The notes under the pieces: model-generated
What the model was told of the DNA's origin: nothing
Seen by the model: only the letters and a program-made list of their open reading frames with translations
Databases searched by the model: none
NCBI GenBank assembly: GCA_038239485.1
Contig: JBBSET010000010.1
Coordinates: forward strand, 9,901-73,900
From: DASQEH01 sp038239485
Lineage (GTDB): Bacteria; Actinomycetota; Actinomycetes; Propionibacteriales; Nocardioidaceae
Direction: 5' to 3'
DNA length: 64,000 nt
Program-made: the position numbers and the translations under genes
Shown here: piece after piece, positions 42,443-51,676 of the stretch
How the letters are laid out: each line of letters begins with the position of its first letter
Position numbering within the stretch: the first letter of the stretch is position 1

Positions 42443-44827
42443 ATGTCAGGGCTCACTCTCGCCGCCGGCACCAACGTGACGCTGTCCGGCGGCAACGTCA
42501 TCCTCGTGGTCATCGTGGCGGTCATCGCCGTGGTGGCGCTCGCGATGGCGGCGCTGTTCCGCCAGGAGGTTCTCGGCGCCCCTGAAGGTACCGAGAGCAT
42601 GCAGACGATCGGTTTGGCGGTCGAGGAGGGCGCTCAGGCCTACCTCACCCGGCAGTTCAAGACCTTGGCGATCTTCGCTGCCATCGCCTTCGCCCTGCTC
42701 TTCGTCCTGCCGGGCGACGCCTCGATCCGGATCGGCCGCTCGCTCTTCTTCGTCTTCGGCGCCGGCTTCTCTGCGGCCATCGGGTACATGGGCATGTCGC
42801 TTGCGGTCAAGGCGAATGTCCGCGTCGCGGCTGCAGCCCAGAACGAGGGCCGAGACCCCGCCATGCGCGTCGCCTTCCGCACCGGCGGCGCGGTCGGGAT
42901 GGCCACTGTCGGGCTCGGCCTGCTCGGAGCCTCGGCCGTCGTCCTGATCTACAAGAGCGACGCTCCCTCGGTCCTCGAGGGGTTCGGCTTCGGCGCCGCC
43001 CTGCTTGCGATGTTCATGCGGGTGGGCGGCGGCATCTTCACCAAGGCTGCCGACGTCGGCGCAGACCTTGTCGGCAAGGTCGAGCAGAACATCCCCGAGG
43101 ATGACCCCCGCAACGCCGCCACCATCGCCGACAACGTGGGCGACAACGTGGGCGACTGCGCGGGTATGGCTGCCGACCTGTTCGAGTCCTACGCGGTCAC
43201 GCTGGTGGCCGCGCTGATCCTCGGCAAGGTCGCCTTCGGCGCCCAGGGGCTGGTGTTCCCCCTGATCGTGCCCGCCATCGGTGCGCTGACCGCGATCCTC
43301 GGCGTCTACATCACCCGTCCGAATCCCAACGAGGGCGGCCTCGCGACCATTAACCGATCCTTCTACATCTCTGCCGTGGTGTCGGCGATCCTGTGTGGGA
43401 TCGCCGCCTGGGTGTACCTGCCGAGCACCTTCGGCGGTCTCACCGACGCGTCGGGTGGCTCGTCGGCGTTCGAGCGGTTCGTCGCGAACGGCGTTGGTAT
43501 CCCCGCGTCCAACCTCGACGGCAACCCTCGGATCATCGCGCTCTCGGCGGTTCTCATCGGTATCGCCCTCGCGGCCGTGATCCTGGCCCTCACCGGGTAC
43601 TTCACCGGCACCGAGCACCGACCCGTCAAGGACGTCGGCAAGACGTCCATGACCGGTGCGGCGACCGTCATCCTGTCCGGCCTCTCGGTCGGCTTCGAAT
43701 CCGCGGTCTACACCGCGCTCGTGATCGGGGCGGCTGTCTATGGCGCCTTCCTGCTGGGCAGCGGCTCGATCATCGTGTCGCTGTTCGCGGTGTCGCTGGC
43801 CGGGACAGGGCTGTTGACGACCGTCGGGGTGATCGTGGCGATGGACACCTTCGGCCCGGTGTCGGACAACGCGCAGGGCATCGCGGAGATGTCCGGCGAT
43901 GTCGATGAGCGTGGGGCGGCGATCCTCACCGAGCTCGACGCCGTCGGCAACACGACGAAAGCCATCACCAAGGGCATTGCCATCGCGACGGCGGTGCTGG
44001 CAGCGACTGCTCTCTTCGGGTCGTTCACCGATGCCGTCACGGGCGCGACGAACGATCTGTCGGGCGGCGGGCACGTTCCTTCGTTCTCGCAGGCGCTGTC
44101 GCTGTACGGCGTGGTCAACATCGTGGACCCGGCGAACCTGGTCGGGCTACTGATCGGGGCTGCCGTCGTGTTCCTCTTCGCCGGGCTGGCGATCAGCGCC
44201 GTCGGGCGCGCAGCCGGCGCTGTCGTGTACGAGGTTCGCCGCCAGTTCCGCGAGATCCCCGGCATCATGGAGGGGACCGGGCGACCGGAGTACGGCAAGG
44301 TCGTCGACATCTGCACCCGCGACTCGCTGCGAGAGCTGGCAACCCCCGGCCTGTTGGCGATCCTGGCACCGGTTGCGGTCGGCTTCGGGCTCGGGGTCGG
44401 CCCGCTGGCCTGCTACCTCGCCGGAGCCATCGGAACCGGCACCTTGATGGCGGTCTTCTTGGCGAACTCCGGTGGCGCCTGGGACAACGCCAAGAAGCTG
44501 GTCGAGGACGGCGTCCACGGGGGCAAGGGGTCACCCGCGCACGAGGCGACGATCATCGGTGACACCGTCGGCGACCCGTTCAAGGACACCGCCGGCCCGG
44601 CGATCAACCCGCTCCTCAAGGTGATGAACCTGGTGTCGCTGCTGATCGCGGCGGCCGTGGTCAAGATGACCTATGGAGGCAACGCCCACACGGCACTTCG
44701 GCTGGCCATCGCTCTGGCGGCAGCGGCCATCATCGCCGTCGCGGTCTACATCTCCAAGCGCCGCCCGATCGCGATCGGCGAGCCGGAGACCGAAGCGGCC
44801 GCACCGACCCCCTCCGCCACGGTCTAG
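42443..44827 (+). CDS. hppA: K+-independent proton-pumping membrane pyrophosphatase
   Basis: The 794-residue product has about 16 membrane helices. The PPi-binding signature GGGIFTKAADVGADLVGKVE ... DDPRNAATIADNVGDNVGDCAG is intact, and GDTVGDPFKDTAGPAINPL is near the C-terminus. The key position in GNTTKAITKG is Lys, which marks the K+-independent class. The enzyme pumps protons across the membrane at the cost of PPi, saving ATP, a useful partner to the fermentative genes. GGAGG lies seven bases before the ATG. A 7-bp hairpin (42353-42369) is in the 183-bp leader. Confidence 0.95.
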   Translation: MSGLTLAAGTNVTLSGGNVILVVIVAVIAVVALAMAALFRQEVLGAPEGTESMQTIGLAVEEGAQAYLTRQFKTLAIFAAIAFALLFVLPGDASIRIGRSLFFVFGAGFSAAIGYMGMSLAVKANVRVAAAAQNEGRDPAMRVAFRTGGAVGMATVGLGLLGASAVVLIYKSDAPSVLEGFGFGAALLAMFMRVGGGIFTKAADVGADLVGKVEQNIPEDDPRNAATIADNVGDNVGDCAGMAADLFESYAVTLVAALILGKVAFGAQGLVFPLIVPAIGALTAILGVYITRPNPNEGGLATINRSFYISAVVSAILCGIAAWVYLPSTFGGLTDASGGSSAFERFVANGVGIPASNLDGNPRIIALSAVLIGIALAAVILALTGYFTGTEHRPVKDVGKTSMTGAATVILSGLSVGFESAVYTALVIGAAVYGAFLLGSGSIIVSLFAVSLAGTGLLTTVGVIVAMDTFGPVSDNAQGIAEMSGDVDERGAAILTELDAVGNTTKAITKGIAIATAVLAATALFGSFTDAVTGATNDLSGGGHVPSFSQALSLYGVVNIVDPANLVGLLIGAAVVFLFAGLAISAVGRAAGAVVYEVRRQFREIPGIMEGTGRPEYGKVVDICTRDSLRELATPGLLAILAPVAVGFGLGVGPLACYLAGAIGTGTLMAVFLANSGGAWDNAKKLVEDGVHGGKGSPAHEATIIGDTVGDPFKDTAGPAINPLLKVMNLVSLLIAAAVVKMTYGGNAHTALRLAIALAAAAIIAVAVYISKRRPIAIGEPETEAAAPTPSATV

Positions 44828-44863
44828 CATCTGCTCATCGGACGCCGAGCCCGAGGAGCAGCC

Positions 44864-45985
44864 TTGACGCGCCGCACAGTCTTCATGCATGTCGGCATCG
44901 CCAAGACAGGCACGACCTACCTCCAGCGCATCTTGTTCTCGCACCGGGAGCAGCTGAAAGCGATGGGGCTGCTGTATCCGGGCAAGCGGTCCGGAGACCA
45001 CTATGTGGCGTCGGTGGACCTCCGCAAGCTGGAGACCGCCAAGTTCCAGCACCTGAGGTCCGACGGCATGTGGGACCGCCTCGCCGAGGAGGTCGGGCGT
45101 TTCGACGGGAACGCCGTCATCTCGCACGAGACCTTCGCCCGATGCTCGACGGCTGAGATCAAGCGGGTGGTCAGGTCCTTCGGCGAGGCCGACGTCAAGG
45201 TGGTCCTGACCGTTCGCGATCTCGGCCGGCAGGTCCCGGCGGTCTGGCAGGAGACCCTGAAGAACCGGGCCTGGTCGGCCTACGACGAGTTCCTCGACGA
45301 CGTGTTCGTCAACGCCGAGAGCGGGGAGCACAAGTTCTTCTGGCGGGCCCAGGACATCCGCAAGGTCGTCAGCCGGTGGGGCCGCCAGGTCGGCATGGAC
45401 AACGTCACGGTCGTGACCGTGCCACCGACGGGCGCGCCGAGGGACGAGCTGTGGAAACGGTTCGCCGCGTCCATCGAGCTCCCCGACGTGAAGATCCGGC
45501 TCCCGTCGGCGGCGTCCAACACGTCGTTGGGCCCCGCTGAGGCCGAACTGCTGCGCCACGTCAACATGGCGCTGACCCAGGCGACGCCGTGGCCGCGCTA
45601 CAACCGCCTGGTGAAGCGTCAGTTCGCCGAGCAGCGACTGGCCCGCCGGTCGTCGGCGCGGATCAGCGTGCCCGAGCCGTGGCACGAGACCGTTCGGGCG
45701 CGCGGCAAGGCGGTCACGCGGTACTTGCGCAGGTCGGGGTGCCGGGTCATCGGGGACCTGGCTGACCTCCGCCCGCAACTGTCGCCGGATACGGCCGCGG
45801 CGCCGGGCAACCTCAGCCGCGACGACGTGCTGGTGGTGGCCGGGGAGGTCATCCGCGACCTCGTGCTCTCGCCGTCGCGCCGCCACGTGCACGAGGAGGA
45901 CCTCGAGGAGCCGACCGGGGTGCTGGACCGGTTGCGGGCGTTCGCCGGCCGGCTCCGGGCCAGGCTGTCGCATGGCAGAGGCTAA
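44864..45985 (+). CDS. PAPS-dependent sulfotransferase-like protein 1
   Basis: The 373-residue product begins MTRRTVFMHVGIAKTGTTYLQ, a sulfotransferase 5'-phosphosulfate-binding loop, and has a conserved VVLTVRDLGRQVPAVWQETLKN helix that corresponds to the 3'-phosphate-binding region. The catalytic base is not certain. A TTG at 44864 with GAGGAG upstream is the start. The protein shows no signal peptide, so it is cytoplasmic. It is one of four close paralogues in this region and overlaps paralogue 2 by 14 bp. Confidence 0.75.
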   Translation: MTRRTVFMHVGIAKTGTTYLQRILFSHREQLKAMGLLYPGKRSGDHYVASVDLRKLETAKFQHLRSDGMWDRLAEEVGRFDGNAVISHETFARCSTAEIKRVVRSFGEADVKVVLTVRDLGRQVPAVWQETLKNRAWSAYDEFLDDVFVNAESGEHKFFWRAQDIRKVVSRWGRQVGMDNVTVVTVPPTGAPRDELWKRFAASIELPDVKIRLPSAASNTSLGPAEAELLRHVNMALTQATPWPRYNRLVKRQFAEQRLARRSSARISVPEPWHETVRARGKAVTRYLRRSGCRVIGDLADLRPQLSPDTAAAPGNLSRDDVLVVAGEVIRDLVLSPSRRHVHEEDLEEPTGVLDRLRAFAGRLRARLSHGRG

Positions 45986-47096
45986 GCGCGTCTTCCTGCA
46001 CATCGGCGCCCCGAAGACAGGCACCACCTATCTTCAGGCCGTCTTCGCCCACAACAGGGGGGCGCTTCGTGCACGCGGGGTGCTGTATCCGCCGGCTGTC
46101 GCCGATGCCCACCACACCGCCGCTTGGGACCTTCGCGGCACGCCGGCCCAGCGCAAGGACACCCAGGGCATCGAGGGCGCGTGGACGGCCCTCGTCACCC
46201 GGGCGAACGCCTGGACCGGTCACACCGTCATCGTCTCCAGTGAGACGCTGGTGTACTGCGACGACGCCCAGGTGGCGACAGCGGTCGGCGCTTTCGAGGC
46301 GGACGTCCATGTCGTCTACACCGCACGTGACCTGGTACGACAGGTACCCGCGGTCTGGCAGGAGCGGATCAAGAACCAGCAGACGCTCAGCTACCCGGAC
46401 TTCGTCGAGTCCGTGATCCACCCCCGAGGCAAACCTGTTCCGCACGGCTTCTGGCGCGCACAGGATGCGCCCCGGGCGTTGGCGCGGTGGTCGGCGAGGC
46501 TGCCCGACCGGTCCCGAGTCCATCTGGTCACGACTCCTCCCGCCGGCCAGCCGGCCGGTGTGCTGCTCCAACGCTTCGCCGAGGTGTTCGGGCTCGACGG
46601 CGCCGACCTGGCCACCGACATAGCTCCCGCGGCGAACCAGTCACTCGGACTGCTCCAGACCGAGCTTCTGCGCCAGTACAACAAGCAGCACGGCCACGAC
46701 ATGTCCTGGCCGCTGTACCGGCGGACGGTCCGCCTCAAGCTCGAGGCTGCCTTCGCGGCCGTCCACGACGAGCGCCGACCGACGCTGTCGTTGCCGGAGC
46801 GGGAGGTGCTACGCCGGAGGTCCGTCGCCATGGTCGACGATCTCGCGCGGGCGGGCTACCGCGTGGTCGGCGACCTCTCCGACCTGGTCCCCGCTGAGGC
46901 CCCCGGCCAGCGCGAATACCTGTCAGGACCCGATCCCACCGCGCCGGTAACGACCGACGAGCTGCTCGGTGCGGCGGTCGACGTCCTGCACGCGACCCTC
47001 AGCGCGTCCGAGGGGCGCCGCCGCGCGTCCGGGCGGCGCACAGACAGGCGTACCGCCAGTGGGCGGACCGACCCCGGGCCAGTCAGCGACGCTTGA
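45972..47096 (+). CDS. PAPS-dependent sulfotransferase-like protein 2
   Basis: The 374-residue product has FLHIGAPKTGTTYLQAVF at the start and VVYTARDLVRQVPAVWQERIKN in the middle, aligned with the same segments of its three paralogues. Its C-terminal 40 residues are Arg/Ser-rich. It overlaps paralogue 1 (same strand) by 14 bp and ends 14 bp inside the convergent end of paralogue 3. The acceptor is unknown. Confidence 0.75.
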   Translation: MAEAKRVFLHIGAPKTGTTYLQAVFAHNRGALRARGVLYPPAVADAHHTAAWDLRGTPAQRKDTQGIEGAWTALVTRANAWTGHTVIVSSETLVYCDDAQVATAVGAFEADVHVVYTARDLVRQVPAVWQERIKNQQTLSYPDFVESVIHPRGKPVPHGFWRAQDAPRALARWSARLPDRSRVHLVTTPPAGQPAGVLLQRFAEVFGLDGADLATDIAPAANQSLGLLQTELLRQYNKQHGHDMSWPLYRRTVRLKLEAAFAAVHDERRPTLSLPEREVLRRRSVAMVDDLARAGYRVVGDLSDLVPAEAPGQREYLSGPDPTAPVTTDELLGAAVDVLHATLSASEGRRRASGRRTDRRTASGRTDPGPVSDA

Positions 47097-48282
47097 CGCG
47101 CAGGGCGGCCTGGTGCCGGAGGCTCCAGTACCAGCCGACGACCTTCGACCGGGCCCGGGTCATCGCACCGGCTGGCGCACCGGCATCCAGCAGCTGCTGC
47201 TGGAGCTCCAGGTTGCGCCGTCGCTGCCGCCCGCTGTGGCGCAGCAGCCCGGTGGCGGCGCGGATGGCTGCATCGCCGAGGTCGGCGTCGGTCTGGGTTG
47301 TGGGAGAGACGTGCGGGACGTGGTCCGACGCCCGCGGCATCAGCTCCTCCACGTCACCCTCGATCTGGTAGCCGGCCCTAGCCACGGCGTCGATCAGCTG
47401 CCGCGATCGCTGCGAGACCCAGTCCATCCGGCCGGTAGGGAGGGTGAGCTTGGCGGACCTCCCGCCGAGGATCTCTTCGGCGAGGAGCTGGCGCACGAGC
47501 GGGTCGTAGACGTCGCTCCCCATGCCCTGGACCTCGAAGTTCATCCGGCGCACCAGCTCTGTCTCCGCGACCCCCATCGACGCGTTCGCGCGCCTCACCT
47601 CGGCGTCGTACGCGTCGGGGTCGAGCCCGGTCACCGCGCAGAAGCGGTTCCAGAGCGTGTCGGACGGCGAGCCGGGGTGCGAGACCGTGACGATGTGGAT
47701 CCTGTCGACGGGCACGAAGCGCGACCACGGCTCCAGCACATAGGCCGCGTCGTGCATCCCCCAGAACAGCTGCCCGAAAGGCTCCGGCGCGTCGAGGCCG
47801 AGCTCGATCAGGTCGTCCACGAACGCCTCGAGCGTGACGGTGTGCTTGTGTTTGATGTGCTCCTGCCAGTCGGAGACGAGCTGGCGGGCCAGGTCCCGGG
47901 CGGTGAAGACGACATGGACCTCCGCCGGAGCCACACTGGCCAGCCCCGCCTCGATCCGCTCGGGAGCCGACCCGCCGAGCAGCTCGTTGGAGATGATGAC
48001 GTCGCCGGGCCAGGCGCGTGCGCGACGTGCGACCGCCTCCCACTCACCTGTGTACTGTCCGGCCCGCTTGCCGCCCCAGCCGACACCCCGGAAGTCGAGC
48101 ATCGAGCGGAAGGGCTCGCCTCGGTCCTCGTACGGGTAGAGCACACCGTTGGCGGCGAGGGCGTCGCGGTTCTGGAAGAGCACGTTCTGCAGGTAAGTCG
48201 TCCCGGTCTTGGGGGCGCCGACGTGGAAGAACACCCGTTTGGCCGCGGGCCGGCCGGCCGGGAGGTCGGATCGTGCTGCCAT
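47083..48282 (-). CDS. PAPS-dependent sulfotransferase-like protein 3
   Basis: The 399-residue product has VFFHVGAPKTGTTYLQNVLFQNRDAL and VVFTARDLARQLVSDWQEHIKHKH. It has a longer Arg-rich tail than the others. The ATG at 48282 overlaps the stop of paralogue 4 (ATGA). It may act on the same glycan as its neighbours with different site choice; this is inference. Confidence 0.75.
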   Translation of the reverse strand: MAARSDLPAGRPAAKRVFFHVGAPKTGTTYLQNVLFQNRDALAANGVLYPYEDRGEPFRSMLDFRGVGWGGKRAGQYTGEWEAVARRARAWPGDVIISNELLGGSAPERIEAGLASVAPAEVHVVFTARDLARQLVSDWQEHIKHKHTVTLEAFVDDLIELGLDAPEPFGQLFWGMHDAAYVLEPWSRFVPVDRIHIVTVSHPGSPSDTLWNRFCAVTGLDPDAYDAEVRRANASMGVAETELVRRMNFEVQGMGSDVYDPLVRQLLAEEILGGRSAKLTLPTGRMDWVSQRSRQLIDAVARAGYQIEGDVEELMPRASDHVPHVSPTTQTDADLGDAAIRAATGLLRHSGRQRRRNLELQQQLLDAGAPAGAMTRARSKVVGWYWSLRHQAALRVKRR

Positions 48283-49376
48283 CAGGATGTGCCTCGTCCT
48301 CGTCGTAGGTGTCGCAGGATCGTCCTGGCCGCGTCCCCGGCGGCGGGTCGCTCGGGCCCAGGCCCCTGGCTGAGGACGTCGGCCAGCAGCTCTACAGCCG
48401 CCGAGGCGACCATATCGGGCGACACCGGGTCGAGGGCCCCGAAGCCGCTCTCGGCCGGAGTCAGGTCGCGGAGGTCCCCGACGATGTCGAAGCCGGACGC
48501 CTTCAGGCCCGCCTGGGTCCGTTCGGTCAGCTCGAGCACCCGGTCGCGGTACTCCGGTGGCACCCGCAGCCGCTCCCCGGGCCGCTGCGCGTCGGCGCGG
48601 CTGTTGAATGTCCGCTTGACGCGGCGTTCGTACACGGGCCATGGCAGCTCGGCGGGCAGTGCCGAGTTCAGCCGTCGCAGCGTCTCCGCGTCGCCCGTGC
48701 TGAGTGAGGGGTTGGTGCGCGACACGTCGAGGTCGTAGCGGTCGGCGGCGATGCCGAGCACCCGGCACAACCGCCGCCACAAGGTGTCGGGAGCGGCCCC
48801 GGCCGGTGGCAGAGTGACGACGTGGACCCGGCTCGGCGGCACCGGACCCGACCAGCGGGCGAGTGTGCTGAGGGCATCCTGTGCACGCCAGAAGCCTGGG
48901 CCGGGAGAGCTCGCGCCGTCCCCCAGCGCCCTGCGGAGGAACGTCTCGTACGGCCTGGTTCGCCGGTTCTTCAGTGACTCCTGCCACACCGCGGGGAGCT
49001 GGCGGGCCAGATCGCGAGTGCCGTAGACGACGTGGACCTCGGTGTCGGCGAGGTCGGCGACGAGCCGGGCGATGTGGGCCTCGTCGGCGCCGGCGAAAAC
49101 CTCGTGGGAGATGACGGCCACGGGAGCGTCGGTCCTGACCGTTCGGTGCACGAGTCGACGCCATGCCCCGGCGGTCTCGGGGCTGTCGAAGCCGCCGAAG
49201 GCGATCCCACGCAGGTCGAGCGCGGCATAGAAATGGTCGACCGATCGCCTGCCGGGAACCGCGACTCCATGGGTCAGCAGGCGCCCGCGGTTGCGCCATA
49301 GGACGTCCTGCAGGTAGGTGGTGCCCGTCTTCGGCGGACCGATGTGGAGATAGACGGCGTGGCGGCTCGAGGGCAC
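48282..49376 (-). CDS. PAPS-dependent sulfotransferase-like protein 4
   Basis: The roughly 364-residue product has VYLHIGPPKTGTTYLQDVLWRNRG and VVYGTRDLARQLPAVWQESLKNRR. The start is uncertain: the GTG at 49376 gives a conserved N-terminus but has no ribosome-binding site, and a longer frame from 49487 would overlap the divergent glycosyltransferase gene. It shares a short divergent promoter region with that gene, which suggests joint control. Confidence 0.72.
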   Translation of the reverse strand: MPSSRHAVYLHIGPPKTGTTYLQDVLWRNRGRLLTHGVAVPGRRSVDHFYAALDLRGIAFGGFDSPETAGAWRRLVHRTVRTDAPVAVISHEVFAGADEAHIARLVADLADTEVHVVYGTRDLARQLPAVWQESLKNRRTRPYETFLRRALGDGASSPGPGFWRAQDALSTLARWSGPVPPSRVHVVTLPPAGAAPDTLWRRLCRVLGIAADRYDLDVSRTNPSLSTGDAETLRRLNSALPAELPWPVYERRVKRTFNSRADAQRPGERLRVPPEYRDRVLELTERTQAGLKASGFDIVGDLRDLTPAESGFGALDPVSPDMVASAAVELLADVLSQGPGPERPAAGDAARTILRHLRRGRGTS

Positions 49377-49476
49377 GACGACATCGTAGGGTCCCGACTT
49401 GTGGATGCCGTCCAGCCGCAGGCCGACTGATACCGTGACCCGGTCGTGACATTCACGCAGGGTGAGGACGAGGGCT

Positions 49477-51531
49477 GTGACTGACATCGCCGAGGCACCA
49501 GTGGACCAGGCGAGCGAGGACGTCGACCCGCTCGCCGGTCACCGGGTCGTCCAGCGCACCATCCTGCGCCCCGACCAGGAGCTGGACATCCGCCCGCTCT
49601 ACGTCAGCGGGCTGTCGAGCTTCAGCTCCGGCGAGAGCACCAGCCGCCAGTCCGGGGCCAGCGACGACGACGAGTCGTTGCCGGACGTCGGCGACGACAA
49701 CGCCGCCGCGAGCGAGGGCGCCGAGTCGATCGGCGGCTACGGCACCATCAGCGATGCCATCGGGGCGGTCGTCAAGCCCGAGCGCCGGCTGACCCTCGGT
49801 ACCTACTTCAACGCGTTCCCGGCCAGCTACTGGCGTCGTTGGACCGGCTTCTCGACCGTGCGGCTCGTGATGAGGGTGTCCGGCACCGGCACGGTGATCG
49901 TCTACCGCTCGACCTCGAAAGGGCACGTCCAGCGAGCAGCGTCCGGAGTCACCGACTCCGACGAGCTGCACACTTTGACCTTCGACCTCCCCTTGAAGCC
50001 GTTCATCGACGGCGGCTGGTACTGGTTCGACCTCGAGGCGGGCGAGGAGAGCATGGTCCTCGAGAACGCCGTCTGGGCCTTCGAGACCGACAAGCTCACT
50101 TCGGGGACGCTGTCGATCGGGATCACGACCTTCAACCGGCCGGAGTTCTGCGTCGACCAGCTGATCAAGCTGGCCGGCGAGCCGGCTGTGCTCTCGATCC
50201 TCGACGAGATCCTCGTGATCGACCAGGGCAGCGACAAGGTGACCGACCACGAGCTGTACCCTCAGGCCTCGGCCGCTCTGGGCCAGAAGCTCAGGCTGAT
50301 GGAGCAGGGCAACCTCGGCGGCTCGGGTGGCTTCTCGCGAGCCATGGACGAGGCGACCGTCAAGGGCGACGCCGACTACGTCCTGCTCCTCGACGACGAC
50401 GTGGTCTGTGAGCCGGAAGGCATCCTGCGGGCGGTGTCGTTCGCCGACCTCGTCAAGCAGCCGACGCTCGTCGGCGGCCAGATGTTCAGCTTGTACGACC
50501 GCTCGGTGCTGCACGCCTACGGCGAGGCGGTCGCCAAGTACCGCTGGTTCTGGGGCGCCGCGCCCAATACGGTCCACGGCCACAACTTCGCCAAGCGGTC
50601 GTTGCGGTCGACGAAGTGGCTGCACCGGCGCATCGACGTCGACTACAACGGGTGGTGGATGTGCCTGATCCCCACGAAGGTCATCCGTGAGGTCGGGCTG
50701 TCCCTGCCGATGTTCATCAAATGGGACGACGCCGAGTTCGGGCTCCGCGCCGCCGAGGCGGGCTACCCCACGGTGACCCTGCCCGGCGTCGCCGTCTGGC
50801 ACGTGCCGTGGCACGAGAAGGACGACACGATCGACTGGCAGGCGTACTTCCATCGTCGCAACCGGATCGTGGCAGCACTTCTCCACTCGCCCTACGATCA
50901 CGGCGGCCGGCTCATCTACGAAAGCTTCGAGACGCAGGTCAAGCACCTCCTCTCCATGCAGTACGGCCCGGCTGAGATGGGGCTGATGGCGATCGAGGAC
51001 ATCCTCGAAGGCCCACAGCGCATGCACCGCGACGTCCTCGAGCGGCTCCCTGAGCTGCGTGAGCTCCGCAAGGGGTATGACGACTCCAAGTCCGCAGGCG
51101 ACCTGGACGCCTTCCCGGCCGCCAAGCGTCGCAAGCCCCCGCGTCGGGGCAAGGAGCCGACGGCGCCAACCGGCAGGATGGGGCGCGGCAAGTCGATGGT
51201 CGTCGGCGCGCTCCGCCAGGTCGTGCCCGTGCGGGATACCGCCCGGATCAACCCGGAGGCCAGCATCGCCCATGTCGACCTCAAGTGGTGGCTGCTGTCG
51301 CAGTTCGACTCCGCTCTGGTGTCCTCGGCCGACGGTACGTCTGCCTCGTGGTACCGACGCGACCCCGAGCTCTTCCGAGACCTGATGAGGCGATCAATGT
51401 CGCTGCACGCCCAGCTCGCCAAGGAGTGGCCGGACCTGGTGAAGCAGTACAAACGGGCGCTGCCCACGCTCGCATCGCCCGAGGCGTGGCACGAGACCTT
51501 CGCGACGTCGGTCAAGGAGGACCAGCCGTAA
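49477..51531 (+). CDS. galactofuranosyltransferase GlfT2-like
   Basis: The 684-residue product has an N-terminal beta-rich domain and a GT2 catalytic domain with SIGITTFNRPEF (about residue 213), GGSGGFSRAMDEA, the metal-binding DDD in VLLLDDDVV (about 305), KWDDAEFGLRAAEAGY and HVPWHEKDD. A C-terminal helical part follows. This is the order in mycobacterial GlfT2, which extends the galactan of arabinogalactan from UDP-galactofuranose. A GTG at 49477 with GAGG upstream is preferred to the GTG at 49462. No galactopyranose mutase is seen in the window. Confidence 0.85.
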   Translation: MTDIAEAPVDQASEDVDPLAGHRVVQRTILRPDQELDIRPLYVSGLSSFSSGESTSRQSGASDDDESLPDVGDDNAAASEGAESIGGYGTISDAIGAVVKPERRLTLGTYFNAFPASYWRRWTGFSTVRLVMRVSGTGTVIVYRSTSKGHVQRAASGVTDSDELHTLTFDLPLKPFIDGGWYWFDLEAGEESMVLENAVWAFETDKLTSGTLSIGITTFNRPEFCVDQLIKLAGEPAVLSILDEILVIDQGSDKVTDHELYPQASAALGQKLRLMEQGNLGGSGGFSRAMDEATVKGDADYVLLLDDDVVCEPEGILRAVSFADLVKQPTLVGGQMFSLYDRSVLHAYGEAVAKYRWFWGAAPNTVHGHNFAKRSLRSTKWLHRRIDVDYNGWWMCLIPTKVIREVGLSLPMFIKWDDAEFGLRAAEAGYPTVTLPGVAVWHVPWHEKDDTIDWQAYFHRRNRIVAALLHSPYDHGGRLIYESFETQVKHLLSMQYGPAEMGLMAIEDILEGPQRMHRDVLERLPELRELRKGYDDSKSAGDLDAFPAAKRRKPPRRGKEPTAPTGRMGRGKSMVVGALRQVVPVRDTARINPEASIAHVDLKWWLLSQFDSALVSSADGTSASWYRRDPELFRDLMRRSMSLHAQLAKEWPDLVKQYKRALPTLASPEAWHETFATSVKEDQP

Positions 51532-51676
51532 GGCCGGTGGGCTGATCTGCTGACAGATTTCGGTGACGCGTTACCGTTCTTCGCGACAGGGTTCATCGGA
51601 CAGCAGGCATCACGGCACCGTCCGAGACTCAACAACCTTCCCATGAGTGACAGTCCTATGAGTGGAGCATCCTTCC

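Noticed and set aside
49453..51273. A 606-codon minus-strand open frame antisense to the GlfT2-like gene
   Set aside because: Shadow of the glycosyltransferase codon pattern; no motifs and no supporting start.
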